From positions 72,042 to 134,137 of the forward strand of contig PLTT01000013.1 in the NCBI GenBank assembly GCA_003164595.1: a stretch of 62,096 nucleotides of DNA, in the 5' to 3' direction. Origin of the DNA: Candidatus Saccharimonadota bacterium (GTDB taxonomy: Bacteria > Patescibacteriota > Saccharimonadia > Saccharimonadales > UBA4665). The stretch's first letter is position 1; each line of letters opens with the position of its first letter. Of the stretch, positions 9,240 through 17,018 are shown in pieces. Both the position numbers and the translations under genes were made by a program. The notes beneath the pieces were generated by a model. It was not told the DNA's origin, searched no databases, and saw only the letters and a list, made by a program, of their open reading frames with translations.

Positions 9240-9245
9240 TAAAAT
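9240..9245 (+). promoter_or_regulatory. -10 box of trmD, leaderless type
   Basis: TAAAAT ends 7 nt before the trmD ATG, directly downstream of the terminator hairpin. There is no Shine-Dalgarno site. Confidence 0.5.
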
Positions 9246-9252
9246 TATTACA

Positions 9253-9903
9253 ATGAAGATTCAAATAATTAGTCTGTTCCCAGCAATGTTTGACGGTGTC
9301 CTCAGCACTAGTATGCTGCGCAAAGCCGAAGAAAAAGGCATTGTTCAGTTTTCCCATGTTAATCTGCGGGATTTTGGACAGGGTGTCAGAAAAACTGTTG
9401 ATGATACTCCATACGGTGGAGGGGACGGAATGCTGCTAAAGCCCGAGCCAGTAGTCTTGGCTATTGAGGCAGCGCTCAAGAATGACCCAGAAGCCCTGGT
9501 AATACTGCCTACGCCACGAGGGAAGGTTTATATGCAGTCTGATGCCAAAGCCTTAGCCGTCAAGCCTGGTAGAGGCCTTATATTGGTCTGTGCGCGTTAT
9601 GAGGGGTACGATGAACGTATTACTAAGTGGGTAGATCATCAATATCGGATTGGTAACTATGTACTAACTGGGGGTGAGTTACCGGCCATGATAATCATAG
9701 ATAGTGTAGTTAGATTATTGCCAGGTGTTTTGGGTGGAGAGAATAGTGCTGCTATTGAATCGTTTCAAGATGATGATGAGACCACTGAGTTCCCTCAATA
9801 CACCCGCCCAGAAGACTTTCGGGGTTTGAAAGTGCCCCCAGTTCTAATCAGTGGTAATCACGCTGATATCGAAAACTGGCGACAGGAACATAAAGGCATA
9901 TAA
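9253..9903 (+). CDS. trmD: tRNA (guanine-37-N1)-methyltransferase
   Basis: SPOUT-class methyltransferase that makes m1G37 in tRNA and prevents +1 frameshifting. At 216 residues it is somewhat shorter than the usual ~240-250. Family motifs are DDTPYGGGDGMLLKPEP, CARYEGYDERI, and the trefoil-knot segment GNYVLTGGELPAM leading to RLLPGVLG. The C-terminal helical domain is shortened. A terminator and a separate -10 box upstream suggest expression independent of rpsP-khpA. Confidence 0.96.
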   Translation: MKIQIISLFPAMFDGVLSTSMLRKAEEKGIVQFSHVNLRDFGQGVRKTVDDTPYGGGDGMLLKPEPVVLAIEAALKNDPEALVILPTPRGKVYMQSDAKALAVKPGRGLILVCARYEGYDERITKWVDHQYRIGNYVLTGGELPAMIIIDSVVRLLPGVLGGENSAAIESFQDDDETTEFPQYTRPEDFRGLKVPPVLISGNHADIENWRQEHKGI

Positions 9904-9930
9904 TAAGATCAGTTAATAAAGGAGATAGCT

Positions 9931-10311
9931 ATGAAATTATCATTTATCAAACCAGTCTATGCGCATTGTGATTTACCATGTGGAGTCTATGACCCGCAAC
10001 AAGCTCTGATTGAGGCTCGCAGCGTACACGAGATAATGAAAAAATATAATGACCTTGATGAACAAAATAAAATAAGAGCCATATTTATTAAAGAAGAGCG
10101 CGCCGAACTTGTTAAACATCATTTAATGGTGCTTTGGGCTGATTATTTTAAACCCGATCACTTAGTCAAATACCCAGATCTACACGATATTTTTTGGAAA
10201 GCTCTCAAGCAAGCTAGTGAATGCAAACACCATGTAGACCAGGCCGCTAGCCAAGATCTGATTGACAAGATAGAGGAAATATCAAAGATATTTTGGGAAA
10301 CGAAGAAGTAG
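9931..10311 (+). CDS. sodN: nickel superoxide dismutase precursor
   Basis: Ni-dependent superoxide dismutase, 126 residues. After an 11-residue leader (MKLSFIKPVYA) comes the nickel-hook motif HCDLPCGVYDP, which supplies the N-terminal His1, Cys2 and Cys6 ligands once the leader is removed. The mature length of ~115 residues matches the family's four-helix bundle. The next gene encodes an S26-type peptidase, the usual SodX maturation partner, so the pair looks complete. The leader is too short for a normal Sec signal. GGAGATAGCT gives a good Shine-Dalgarno site. Confidence 0.95.
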   Translation: MKLSFIKPVYAHCDLPCGVYDPQQALIEARSVHEIMKKYNDLDEQNKIRAIFIKEERAELVKHHLMVLWADYFKPDHLVKYPDLHDIFWKALKQASECKHHVDQAASQDLIDKIEEISKIFWETKK

Positions 10312-10343
10312 TTATCTTTATCTTCGAATAAAGAGCCAAAAAC

Positions 10344-10631
10344 ATGCGCTGGCCAATTATAATTAGGAGAACAGTTGGTCGAAGTATGAAACCGACCTTA
10401 TTGCCGAATAGTTTAGTCCTTGCGACCGGCCTATACAGACGCATAGCTAAGGATGACTTAGTCATTTTTGAGCATAGCGGTATCGATAAAATTAAGAGAG
10501 TGAAAGATATCGGGAACGATAGAGTATATGTACTAGGGGACAATGATCAGGAGAGTACTGATAGTCGAGTTTTCGGTTGGATTCCGTCTAGTTCGATAAA
10601 AGCTAAGGTTATATGGCCCCGAAAACGGTAA
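10344..10631 (+). CDS. sodX: S26 signal-peptidase-like NiSOD maturation protease (SodX)
   Basis: Small S26-family peptidase of 95 residues. The catalytic Ser lies in GRSMKPTL (about residue 16) and the general-base Lys in KIKRVKDI (about residue 50), followed by VLGDNDQESTDSR, the conserved box-E-like segment. It lacks the N-terminal membrane anchor and large insertions of LepB. Position 32 nt after sodN argues that it trims the NiSOD leader to expose His1. No strong Shine-Dalgarno site precedes it, so it is probably translated from the sodN transcript. Confidence 0.88.
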   Translation: MRWPIIIRRTVGRSMKPTLLPNSLVLATGLYRRIAKDDLVIFEHSGIDKIKRVKDIGNDRVYVLGDNDQESTDSRVFGWIPSSSIKAKVIWPRKR

Positions 10632-10634
10632 TTA

Positions 10635-11018
10635 CTATCCTTTAGCCTTACTATTGAGGGCATTAATTTGATCATGGTTTAGACCATAATAATGCGCAAC
10701 TTCGTGCCAGACAGTTTTAGCAACTTGGGTTCTAAGTTCCGCGAGGTTATTACTGACAAATTCAATAGGGTCCTTAAAGATTGTAATTTTATCGGGTAAT
10801 AGCTTGGTCGTACCTTGCCGCCGGCTCAAGGGTACTCCCTCGTACAAACCAAAAAGTGTTTGATCGTTCCTCAGCTCTAGTTGTTTACGCTGTGCTGGGG
10901 TAGGATAGTCTTCAACAATAAAGGCCACATTTTCCAATCGGTCAATATAGGCTTTTGGTAGGGACTGAATTGAAACATTAATTATGTCTTGAAACTCGTT
11001 TTGGCTAATAGTAAACAT
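10635..11018 (-). CDS. zincin-like metallopeptidase family protein
   Basis: A 127-residue cytoplasmic protein with the zinc motif HEVAHYYGLNHDQI near the C-terminus (HExxHxxGxxH pattern), resembling the small metallopeptidase/zincin-like family often found in CPR and Actinobacteria. The preceding segment (IPLSRR-like and PDKITIFKDPIE) fits that family. A longer frame starts at 11045, but that ATG lies inside a terminator hairpin, so the Met at 11018 is the better start. It is convergent with sodX, with 3 nt between stops. No substrate is known for the family. Confidence 0.75.
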   Translation of the reverse strand: MFTISQNEFQDIINVSIQSLPKAYIDRLENVAFIVEDYPTPAQRKQLELRNDQTLFGLYEGVPLSRRQGTTKLLPDKITIFKDPIEFVSNNLAELRTQVAKTVWHEVAHYYGLNHDQINALNSKAKG

Positions 11019-11032
11019 GTTATTAATATAAC

Positions 11033-11060
11033 AAAAACCCCACATTACTGTGGGGTTTTT
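11033..11060 (-). terminator. Rho-independent terminator of the RRM gene
   Basis: 12-bp perfect stem (AAAAACCCCACA / TGTGGGGTTTTT) with a TTAC loop, 17 nt past the RRM gene stop. Symmetric A and T tracts allow function on both strands. Confidence 0.85.
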
Positions 11061-11076
11061 GAAGGTTTAGTTAGTT

Positions 11077-11379
11077 TTAGTAACGACGATCGTTACCGCC
11101 ACCGAAACCACCGGGGCGTGGGCCACGGTTCTCTTGTGGGCGTGCTTCATTGACAATGATTGCACGACCGTCAAGTTCTCGGCCGTTTAGATTCTTGATA
11201 GCTGCTTGAGCTTCTTCCTCTGTAGACATTTCAACAAATCCAAAACCTTTGGATCTATTTGTCTCACGGTCGATAATGACCTTAGCTGATGATACGGTGC
11301 CGGCTTCTGCGAACAGTTGCGCTAACTCGTCATCATTAGTTTTATATGGTAGTGATCCTACAAATAGTTTTGTAGCCAT
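11077..11379 (-). CDS. RRM-domain RNA-binding protein (glycine-rich)
   Basis: A 100-residue protein with one RNA recognition motif. RNP-2 is LFVGSLPY at residues 4-11 and RNP-1 is KGFGFVEM at about 44-51. It ends in a Gly/Arg-rich tail (RGPRPGGFGGGNDRRY). It resembles cyanobacterial Rbp and other bacterial cold-induced RRM proteins. An AGAGAGGA site precedes the ATG. The ~280 nt upstream shared with msrA could include a long 5' leader. A second RRM gene lies at 13105. Confidence 0.92.
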   Translation of the reverse strand: MATKLFVGSLPYKTNDDELAQLFAEAGTVSSAKVIIDRETNRSKGFGFVEMSTEEEAQAAIKNLNGRELDGRAIIVNEARPQENRGPRPGGFGGGNDRRY

Positions 11380-11627
11380 TACTTATCCTCTCTTATTTCT
11401 CTGAGGTAAGTTGGCTATTCATCAACTTAGCTGCTCCTCAATCGAACGATTTAATTAATTTTTCTAGAAACCCTATCGGTAAACTCAAGGAACTTTAAGC
11501 AGCATATTCTAGCGCTAGTACTATAACATAGCTTCAAATAATACACAAACAAACTATAAACGGCATTTCGTGAGGGTGATCAATAATATGTACCCCTGTC
11601 ATACAAGCTGCCCAGGCTCTCGATGAT

Positions 11628-11655
11628 TTGAAGCCACTATAAATGACGTTATAAT
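11628..11655 (+). promoter_or_regulatory. promoter of msrA, leaderless type
   Basis: TTGAAG (11628-11633), 16-nt spacer, TATAAT (11650-11655). The -10 ends 7 nt before the ATG at 11663. Confidence 0.6.
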
Positions 11656-11662
11656 GTTATAG

Positions 11663-12172
11663 ATGGAAGACTCTAAAAAAATCATATATCTTGCTGGTGG
11701 TTGTTTCTGGGGTATTGAAGAGCTTTTCCGAGAACTGCCGGGCGTTTTGAACACTGAAGTGGGCTACACCGGCGGCGACAACGTTAACCCTGATTACAAT
11801 AATCACCCAGGGCACGCTCAGGCAATTGCTATAAGCTATGACCCGCAGAAGACAAGCTATGAGGCTCTTTTGGATTTCTTTTTTCGGATCCATGATCCCA
11901 CGACGCTGAACAGGCAAGGGAATGATATCGGTTCATCCTACCGATCGGCAATCTTTTATACCAACGATGAAGAATTTCGAACAGCCGAAGACATGATTGC
12001 AAGAGTAAATGCCTCGGGACTTTATCCTCGGCCAGTCGTAACTTCCCTAGAAAAGTTAACAAAATTCTACACAGCCGAGGACTGGCATCAGGACTATTTA
12101 CGCAAACACCCAGGTGGTTACACTTGTCACTACGTCAGAACCGACAAGAGTTTATTACTCAAAGATCAGTAG
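11663..12172 (+). CDS. msrA: peptide-methionine (S)-S-oxide reductase MsrA
   Basis: Reduces methionine-S-sulfoxide in proteins. At 169 residues it has the catalytic motif GGCFWGIEE (Cys at about residue 13), the substrate segment VGYTGG, GHAQAI in place of the usual [27 protein letters not shown], and the [17 protein letters not shown] end. A C-terminal Cys in GGYTCHY may be the recycling residue. With NiSOD nearby it forms part of an oxidative-damage defence. Confidence 0.95.
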   Translation: MEDSKKIIYLAGGCFWGIEELFRELPGVLNTEVGYTGGDNVNPDYNNHPGHAQAIAISYDPQKTSYEALLDFFFRIHDPTTLNRQGNDIGSSYRSAIFYTNDEEFRTAEDMIARVNASGLYPRPVVTSLEKLTKFYTAEDWHQDYLRKHPGGYTCHYVRTDKSLLLKDQ

Positions 12173-12185
12173 CAAGCGCTTTGCT

Positions 12186-12242
12186 CTATTTCTTTGGTTG
12201 TTTTGGTTTCTTGGTTTCTCGTTTTGGTCGATCTTTTGACAT
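12186..12242 (-). CDS. tiny lysine-rich protein (18 aa)
   Basis: An 18-codon ORF, MSKDRPKRETKKPKQPKK, preceded by a very strong GGGAGGGG Shine-Dalgarno sequence 5 nt before the ATG. The Lys/Pro-rich composition and the strength of the ribosome site argue for a real micro-protein. From memory, similar 'KDRPK...KKPKK' micro-proteins occur in other bacteria; this is unchecked. It lies between msrA and the hypothetical gene at 12268, downstream of the latter on the same strand. Nucleic-acid binding is only a guess from charge. Confidence 0.6.
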   Translation of the reverse strand: MSKDRPKRETKKPKQPKK

Positions 12243-12267
12243 ATTTTCCCCTCCCAATTTATTTTAC

Positions 12268-12765
12268 TTAATAAGGACAAATCTTGGTAATAGTCTTGGT
12301 TTGAACGGTTTGGGCATCTTGCACTAAAGCATGACTTGACCAGTATGGTTTACTCTTAGCAGTCTCGAGACTATCCCCCGGAAATGGAGGCATATATGGC
12401 CCAATCCAGGTGTCAATTAACTCATAGTTACCTTCACTATCTGGCTTAATAATAATACTGAGTTTTTGGCTAGGTGAAGGGGAGCGGTTCTTAGCATAAC
12501 GAGAGAAAACATCTTTTTTTACTGGCTGAGCATAGAAAATAGTATCCTTCTCGGTAGTCTCAATAATGTCAGTGTTACCGATTACCCTTCCTAGATCGAA
12601 TTCTAACGACATGTCAGACTTCTTGAGATTGATCGGCGCTAAGACCTCTTTTATAAGATTGATAACGTAGGGCTGTCGGCTCAAATATTTACCGGCTGAT
12701 GACAAAATCAAATTTACATAAATTTGATAGCCATCTGCTGTTTGCAGAATTATATATTTATACAT
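12268..12765 (-). CDS. hypothetical protein
   Basis: A 165-residue protein that I do not recognise. It starts MYKYIILQTADGYQIYVNL, has no signal peptide or membrane helix, mixes predicted strands and helices, and ends in a polar tail with several Thr/Gln repeats (VQDAQTVQTKTI). An AAGGAC site sits before the ATG. The tiny Lys-rich ORF at 12186 follows on the same strand, 25 nt downstream, and may be cotranscribed. Confidence 0.6.
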   Translation of the reverse strand: MYKYIILQTADGYQIYVNLILSSAGKYLSRQPYVINLIKEVLAPINLKKSDMSLEFDLGRVIGNTDIIETTEKDTIFYAQPVKKDVFSRYAKNRSPSPSQKLSIIIKPDSEGNYELIDTWIGPYMPPFPGDSLETAKSKPYWSSHALVQDAQTVQTKTITKICPY

Positions 12766-13104
12766 GAAGTCCTTATACGCTTAAGTATACGCTGTTAGGC
12801 CATAAATAGCGATTCGCTTTGGCGCAACAAGCAGCCGTTGGGCGCATAAATAGTGACTCGGATTATTAAGTATAAGCGTATTTTCCGCTCAGCGAGATTT
12901 CCGCACAGTTGAAGACGAGCCAAGCATTGAAAAAACAATCTAAATATTATGAAAAAGGTAAATTATATGCTAGACTATTATTAAGCAAGTGGTTAATCAA
13001 AACCTCTCCGTCGTAATAATTTTTCTTCACAAGACTAAAGTATCATCACGGTTAGCAGACATTAAGCTCGTGTGATATCAAATCAAAGGAAGGAAATATT
13101 TATT
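12766..13104. other. intergenic region with imperfect repeats
   Basis: This 339-bp divergent region holds leaders for the hypothetical gene at 12765 (minus) and the RRM gene at 13105 (plus). It contains ATACGCTTA in opposite orientations (about 12774 and 12872) and an imperfect direct repeat around ATAAATAG (about 12801 and 12845). No gene or RNA family was recognised. Confidence 0.4.
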
Positions 13105-13401
13105 ATGTCAATGAAACTATACGTAGGCGGTTTAGCCTATTCTGTAACAGAGTCAGAGCTTGAGGCGTTATTTGCCGAACAAGGTAAAGTCGATAGTGCT
13201 GTAATTATCAAAGATCGAGATAGTGGCCAGTCAAAAGGCTTCGGTTTCGTAGAAATGTCTGATCTTAAAGAAGGTCAGAACGCTATCAAGGAATTAGATG
13301 GCAAAGATTTTAATGGCCGTTCTATTACGGTTAACCAAGCTCGTCCCCAAGAAGATCGCCGGTCAAGTGGCGGTGGTGGCGGCTTCCGTAAGTCTTACTA
13401 G
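13105..13401 (+). CDS. RRM-domain RNA-binding protein
   Basis: A 98-residue single-RRM protein paralogous to the one at 11077. RNP-2 is LYVGGLAY (residues 5-12) and RNP-1 is KGFGFVEM (about 45-52). A short Gly-rich tail (SSGGGGGFRKSY) follows. Start 13105 is preferred over the in-frame ATG at 13072 because GGAAGGAAA lies 7-12 nt upstream and the RRM begins immediately. The ~300 nt upstream region is consistent with a long regulated leader. Confidence 0.92.
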   Translation: MSMKLYVGGLAYSVTESELEALFAEQGKVDSAVIIKDRDSGQSKGFGFVEMSDLKEGQNAIKELDGKDFNGRSITVNQARPQEDRRSSGGGGGFRKSY

Positions 13402-13436
13402 ATAAAAGTCTTACCCCCTAAAAACAATTAATAAAG

Positions 13437-13457
13437 CAGGTAAATACATTTTGCCTG
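13437..13457 (+). other. small RNA hairpin before ATP-grasp gene
   Basis: CAGGTAAA and TTTGCCTG pair over 8 bp (one G-U) with a TACAT loop, 17 nt upstream of the ATG at 13474. There is no T-tract, so it is not an obvious terminator. Confidence 0.35.
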
Positions 13458-13473
13458 GTGGAAGTACTATTTA

Positions 13474-14535
13474 ATGAAAAAAATTAACAAGTATATTACA
13501 ATTGTGCGTTCATCTAACACTCGGCTTAGTTCGCTAAGCCTAGTGTCTTCCGACGCCATTGTAGAATTACTCAGTAACTACTATGACAAGGTTGACGTAA
13601 CTGAGGTCAATACGCCAACTGATCTTGAAAAGATCATCATAGCTCAGCCCGATCTAGTATTTCTTGGAATGAAATTCGTACCACTAGATGCCCGATTGGG
13701 TATAAATGATCCAAACAAAATTTGGCTGACCGATTACCTCGACCAGCACGAAATCAGCTATACTGGCTCTAGTCAAACAGCTCATGAGTTGGAACTTAAT
13801 AAGCACTTTGCTAAGCAGCGCGTTCGTGATCATGGCATCAATACTTCGAATTTTTATGTTAGACAACAACTACAATCCTTCGTGCCAAAAAACCCACTAA
13901 ACTTCCCATTATTCATCAAACCAACCAATAGGGGCGGCGGTCTAGGTATTGACAGTGACTCAGTAGTCAATAATTATCAGCAGTTAGAGGCCAAAGTACT
14001 ATCTATTAGCATGAAACATGGCTCCGATTCATTAGTTGAAGAGTATTTGTCTGGTCGTGAGTTTAGTGTTGCCATTCTGAAAGATAAAAGTCCAGCCGGC
14101 TACTACATTATGCCACTGGAACTAGTTGCTCCCCTAGATGATCGTGGCGCACGGATCCTCAGCGGAGAAGTAAAGTCTTCAGATAGTGAATTTTATTTAG
14201 CAGTCGATAACCCTATTATCAAAAAGAACGTTAGCGAGCTAGCTATGAAAGTATTCCAGGCTTTGGGTGCTAGGGATTATGGCCGGATAGACATAAGACT
14301 TGATAGTGCTGGTGTGCCACAGTTCCTTGAAGCCAATCTCCTGCCTAGCTTACTAGACGGGTACGGCAACTTTCCAAAAGCTTGTCTGCTGAATATAAAC
14401 CTTACTTACGCTGATATGATTTTAGAAATTACTCAGCTCGGGTTCAACCACAGCAAAAAAATTGACATCACCAGTGTCTACAACGAACCAAATATTCCAG
14501 CTCTACAGAGTCTTGAATTAGTACCCAACTTTTAG
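13474..14535 (+). CDS. D-Ala-D-Ala ligase-like ATP-grasp protein
   Basis: ATP-grasp ligase of 353 residues, homologous to the D-Ala-D-Ala ligase superfamily but clearly different from the Ddl at 2307. Motifs are LFIKPTNRGGGLGI (about 146-159), VEEYLSGREFSVAIL, and the metal-binding end RDYGRIDIRLDSAGVPQFLEANLLPSL (split here for position only, about 268-295), where the usual N-x-N/NPxPG is replaced by EANLLPS. A different acceptor, such as D-Ala-D-X or a non-wall peptide, is possible. It is followed by the YbjQ-repeat gene. Confidence 0.8.
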   Translation: MKKINKYITIVRSSNTRLSSLSLVSSDAIVELLSNYYDKVDVTEVNTPTDLEKIIIAQPDLVFLGMKFVPLDARLGINDPNKIWLTDYLDQHEISYTGSSQTAHELELNKHFAKQRVRDHGINTSNFYVRQQLQSFVPKNPLNFPLFIKPTNRGGGLGIDSDSVVNNYQQLEAKVLSISMKHGSDSLVEEYLSGREFSVAILKDKSPAGYYIMPLELVAPLDDRGARILSGEVKSSDSEFYLAVDNPIIKKNVSELAMKVFQALGARDYGRIDIRLDSAGVPQFLEANLLPSLLDGYGNFPKACLLNINLTYADMILEITQLGFNHSKKIDITSVYNEPNIPALQSLELVPNF

Positions 14536-14604
14536 CAAATCACTGACACAAAGCTATATGTAAAACCCAACTGGGAGCATATAATTAAGGTTAGATTATT
14601 AAAT

Positions 14605-15795
14605 ATGCCTGATAATATAAACCCCAGTCTAGACAATATGCAACCAGAGCCAATTACAAGTGGCTTAAGCGGTAATGAAGTCTACTGTATGGCCATACTT
14701 GGGCTGACGCCAGGTAACCTAATAATTGGAAACAGCGTTTATTCAATGGGAGTGGTTGGCGGGTTAAAAACAGATTTGAGGACAGCTTTTGGTGGTGAGC
14801 TACATAGCTACTCTCAAATGGTTGCCGAAGGGCGGCAACGCTCCTTTGATAGACTTCGCCAGGAACAAATCAAATACGGATCAACAGGAGTAACAGGAGT
14901 CAGTAATGACCTAATATTCCACGACACTTCGAACAATATTGAGTTTCTTTCGATTGGTTCAGGAGTCCATACGGCCAATAATTCTAATGCTCAGTTCACT
15001 ACAGCAGCGAATGGTCAGGAATTATTCTGTCTGGTTGATGCTGGCTATACGCCAATTTCCTTTGTCTTCGGCAATGTCTCATATTCAATAGGCCTAGCCA
15101 GCCATGCCATTGGCGGCTTTAAGCAGATGATAAAAGGGGAGGTTAAGGAGTTTAGCGACATCTTCAACGCTACCCGAAATTTAGCCCTCCAAAGAATCGC
15201 CAAGGATGCTGAGGCATTGGGAGCTAATTCGGTAATTGGCATAAAAACCACAGTTTTGCCATTCGGGAAAAACGAAGTGCACGAGATGGTTATGATCGGT
15301 ACGGCCGCTAATCATCCCAAAGCCCCCGGCAATCTACCGCCAACCACAGGAATTATAACCAGTGACCTTACTGCCGAGGAAACATGGAGCATATCCAAGC
15401 TTGGATATATGCCAATGGAATTGGTTATGGGCACATCAATTTATTCCTTGGGTATTATGGGGGGTATAAAATCTTCATTCGAAGAGCTTGTGCACGGTCA
15501 AGTTGATTCCCGAACCGAGATGCTCTACGGAGCTCGCGAAGAGTCAATCAATAAATTGAGGACGCAGGCAACCAATATTAGGGCTGATCATGTTTTTGGT
15601 ATAAAAACCTATATTTACGATTTAGGAAGTGGTCTAGTAGAATTCTTGGCAATCGGCACAGCTGTACGAAAGATACCCGGACTTACGACTAACAGCCAAC
15701 AACTACCCCCTCAGGCGATAATTCATGATCGGCAAACATATGTCGATGTCTCCAACCTTCACACCAGAATAAATCTCAACTCGGACAGTAATTAG
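14605..15795 (+). CDS. triple YbjQ/UPF0145-domain protein
   Basis: A 396-residue cytoplasmic protein made of three tandem copies (about residues 20-118, 135-235 and 250-355) of the YbjQ/UPF0145 'heavy-metal-binding' fold. Each copy has a GYxPxxxVxGxxxYSxG-type strand, a hinge helix ending in AxxLGAxxVxGIK-like residues, and a terminal E(M/F)xxIGTAV strand. YbjQ proteins normally have one ~105-residue domain and form pentamers; a three-domain chain is unusual. Function is unknown. Upstream, TATAAT (14580-14585) plus AAGG provides a leadered start. Confidence 0.82.
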   Translation: MPDNINPSLDNMQPEPITSGLSGNEVYCMAILGLTPGNLIIGNSVYSMGVVGGLKTDLRTAFGGELHSYSQMVAEGRQRSFDRLRQEQIKYGSTGVTGVSNDLIFHDTSNNIEFLSIGSGVHTANNSNAQFTTAANGQELFCLVDAGYTPISFVFGNVSYSIGLASHAIGGFKQMIKGEVKEFSDIFNATRNLALQRIAKDAEALGANSVIGIKTTVLPFGKNEVHEMVMIGTAANHPKAPGNLPPTTGIITSDLTAEETWSISKLGYMPMELVMGTSIYSLGIMGGIKSSFEELVHGQVDSRTEMLYGAREESINKLRTQATNIRADHVFGIKTYIYDLGSGLVEFLAIGTAVRKIPGLTTNSQQLPPQAIIHDRQTYVDVSNLHTRINLNSDSN

Positions 15796-15810
15796 TCAAG
15801 AACAAAGAGA

Positions 15811-16896
15811 TCAAGCTTTAGCGTGGCGACGACGATACAGGACGTCTTTATACTCTTGACGCTCACCCAGCCAAAAACTACTAATCATTAAGGTAATAAT
15901 ACCCAGCGAAGGCCAAGCAACCCACAGCCAGTTCTTGGTATTGTCAAAGAATTTTGTCAGGCCAGTTGGTGTCGGTGTCGGTAGATGGTAGTTTGTGGTA
16001 TATATACTCGCTGAGCCCGGATTTCTAATTAGGGCGGCAAGTTGCAGGATGTGCGTATTACCATCGGCGTCAGTAACTTTAATAATAACTGGATAGTAGC
16101 CTTGTTGTGAAAAGCTATGTTTGATGATTATTGAGGTATTGGTGTTGGTTAGTATTTCGGTTTCTTTCGTGTCACCCCAGCTGATTGTGACAGTTATTGG
16201 TGGCGTTCCACCCTGAACTTGCAATGGCCAACTAAAAGTGTTGTTTACGACAAATGTCTGATAGTGGAAATTACTGACAACCAATAAAGGCAACGCAGGT
16301 TCTTGATTCAGCTGGGTAGGCGTGGAGATATTTACTGGTGTTACTCTTGCTGCTTTAACTTCATAAGTGACCGTAACTCCAGAGCTGTCAGGTCCCGGTT
16401 GGTCTGAGATGTTGTATGGTCGAGCCATTAGTGCGTTTGTACCAATGTACAAACTTAGCTCGACTTGAAAAGTCCCACCCGTAGTACACATGCTAGTCCC
16501 ACTAAAAAGACCATTATCATACAGGTTTACATATGAGTTATCCGGGCAATAACCATCTACCACAATATTAGAGTCATTAAAGGCAAATCCCTCGGTCGGT
16601 GAGGTTATAATTGCCGGTGTGGTTACTGGAGCAGCTACTACGACAGCTGTGACAGTGTACGAATCAGCAACCACTCTATAAGTCCATTCAAATATCACTA
16701 CACCAAAAACCATTACGACCAACATCGTAATAGGGTGGAGTATGATCCGCTTGTGAAGCGGTCTCGCCTTACGTATTTGCTGCCTGATAATCCTTTTTTT
16801 TGGATCGCGACGTAGTGATTTTATCTGGGAGTTTTTGAACTTAGTTGTTGTCTTTCGACGACCCGCGCTCTTACTTTTGGTGTTTGTATTTTTCAT
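15811..16896 (-). CDS. membrane-anchored PKD/Ig-like surface protein
   Basis: A 361-residue protein with a strongly basic cytoplasmic N-terminus, a membrane segment at about 57-75 (HPITMLVVMVFGVVIFEW), an extracellular Ig-like domain (about 95-180, with Cys residues in GYCPD and SMCTTGG), a PKD-like domain (about 215-290, ITVTISWGDTKETEI ... YYPVIIKVTDADG), and a C-terminal membrane helix near 325-345. It faces out of the cell with both ends inside. It is divergent from the surface-protein genes that follow on the plus strand and probably belongs with them. TATAAT lies 26 nt before its ATG. Confidence 0.7.
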   Translation of the reverse strand: MKNTNTKSKSAGRRKTTTKFKNSQIKSLRRDPKKRIIRQQIRKARPLHKRIILHPITMLVVMVFGVVIFEWTYRVVADSYTVTAVVVAAPVTTPAIITSPTEGFAFNDSNIVVDGYCPDNSYVNLYDNGLFSGTSMCTTGGTFQVELSLYIGTNALMARPYNISDQPGPDSSGVTVTYEVKAARVTPVNISTPTQLNQEPALPLLVVSNFHYQTFVVNNTFSWPLQVQGGTPPITVTISWGDTKETEILTNTNTSIIIKHSFSQQGYYPVIIKVTDADGNTHILQLAALIRNPGSASIYTTNYHLPTPTPTGLTKFFDNTKNWLWVAWPSLGIITLMISSFWLGERQEYKDVLYRRRHAKA

Positions 16897-17018
16897 TATT
16901 TATTTTTAAGTAACTTATGATGATTATACCATATTATGCTTTCTTTCACCCTTGGGTCGTAATATCAAATTCAGCAGGGTGTACTATTAAGGTATGGGTG
17001 GAGAATACAACAAGTCCA

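Noticed and set aside
11033-11060. Start of the zincin-like gene at 11045
   Set aside because: That ATG lies within a terminator stem; the Met at 11018 is used instead.
12124-12327. 67-codon plus-strand ORF after msrA
   Set aside because: It overlaps msrA in another frame and is antisense to the better-supported Lys-rich micro-ORF; no ribosome site.
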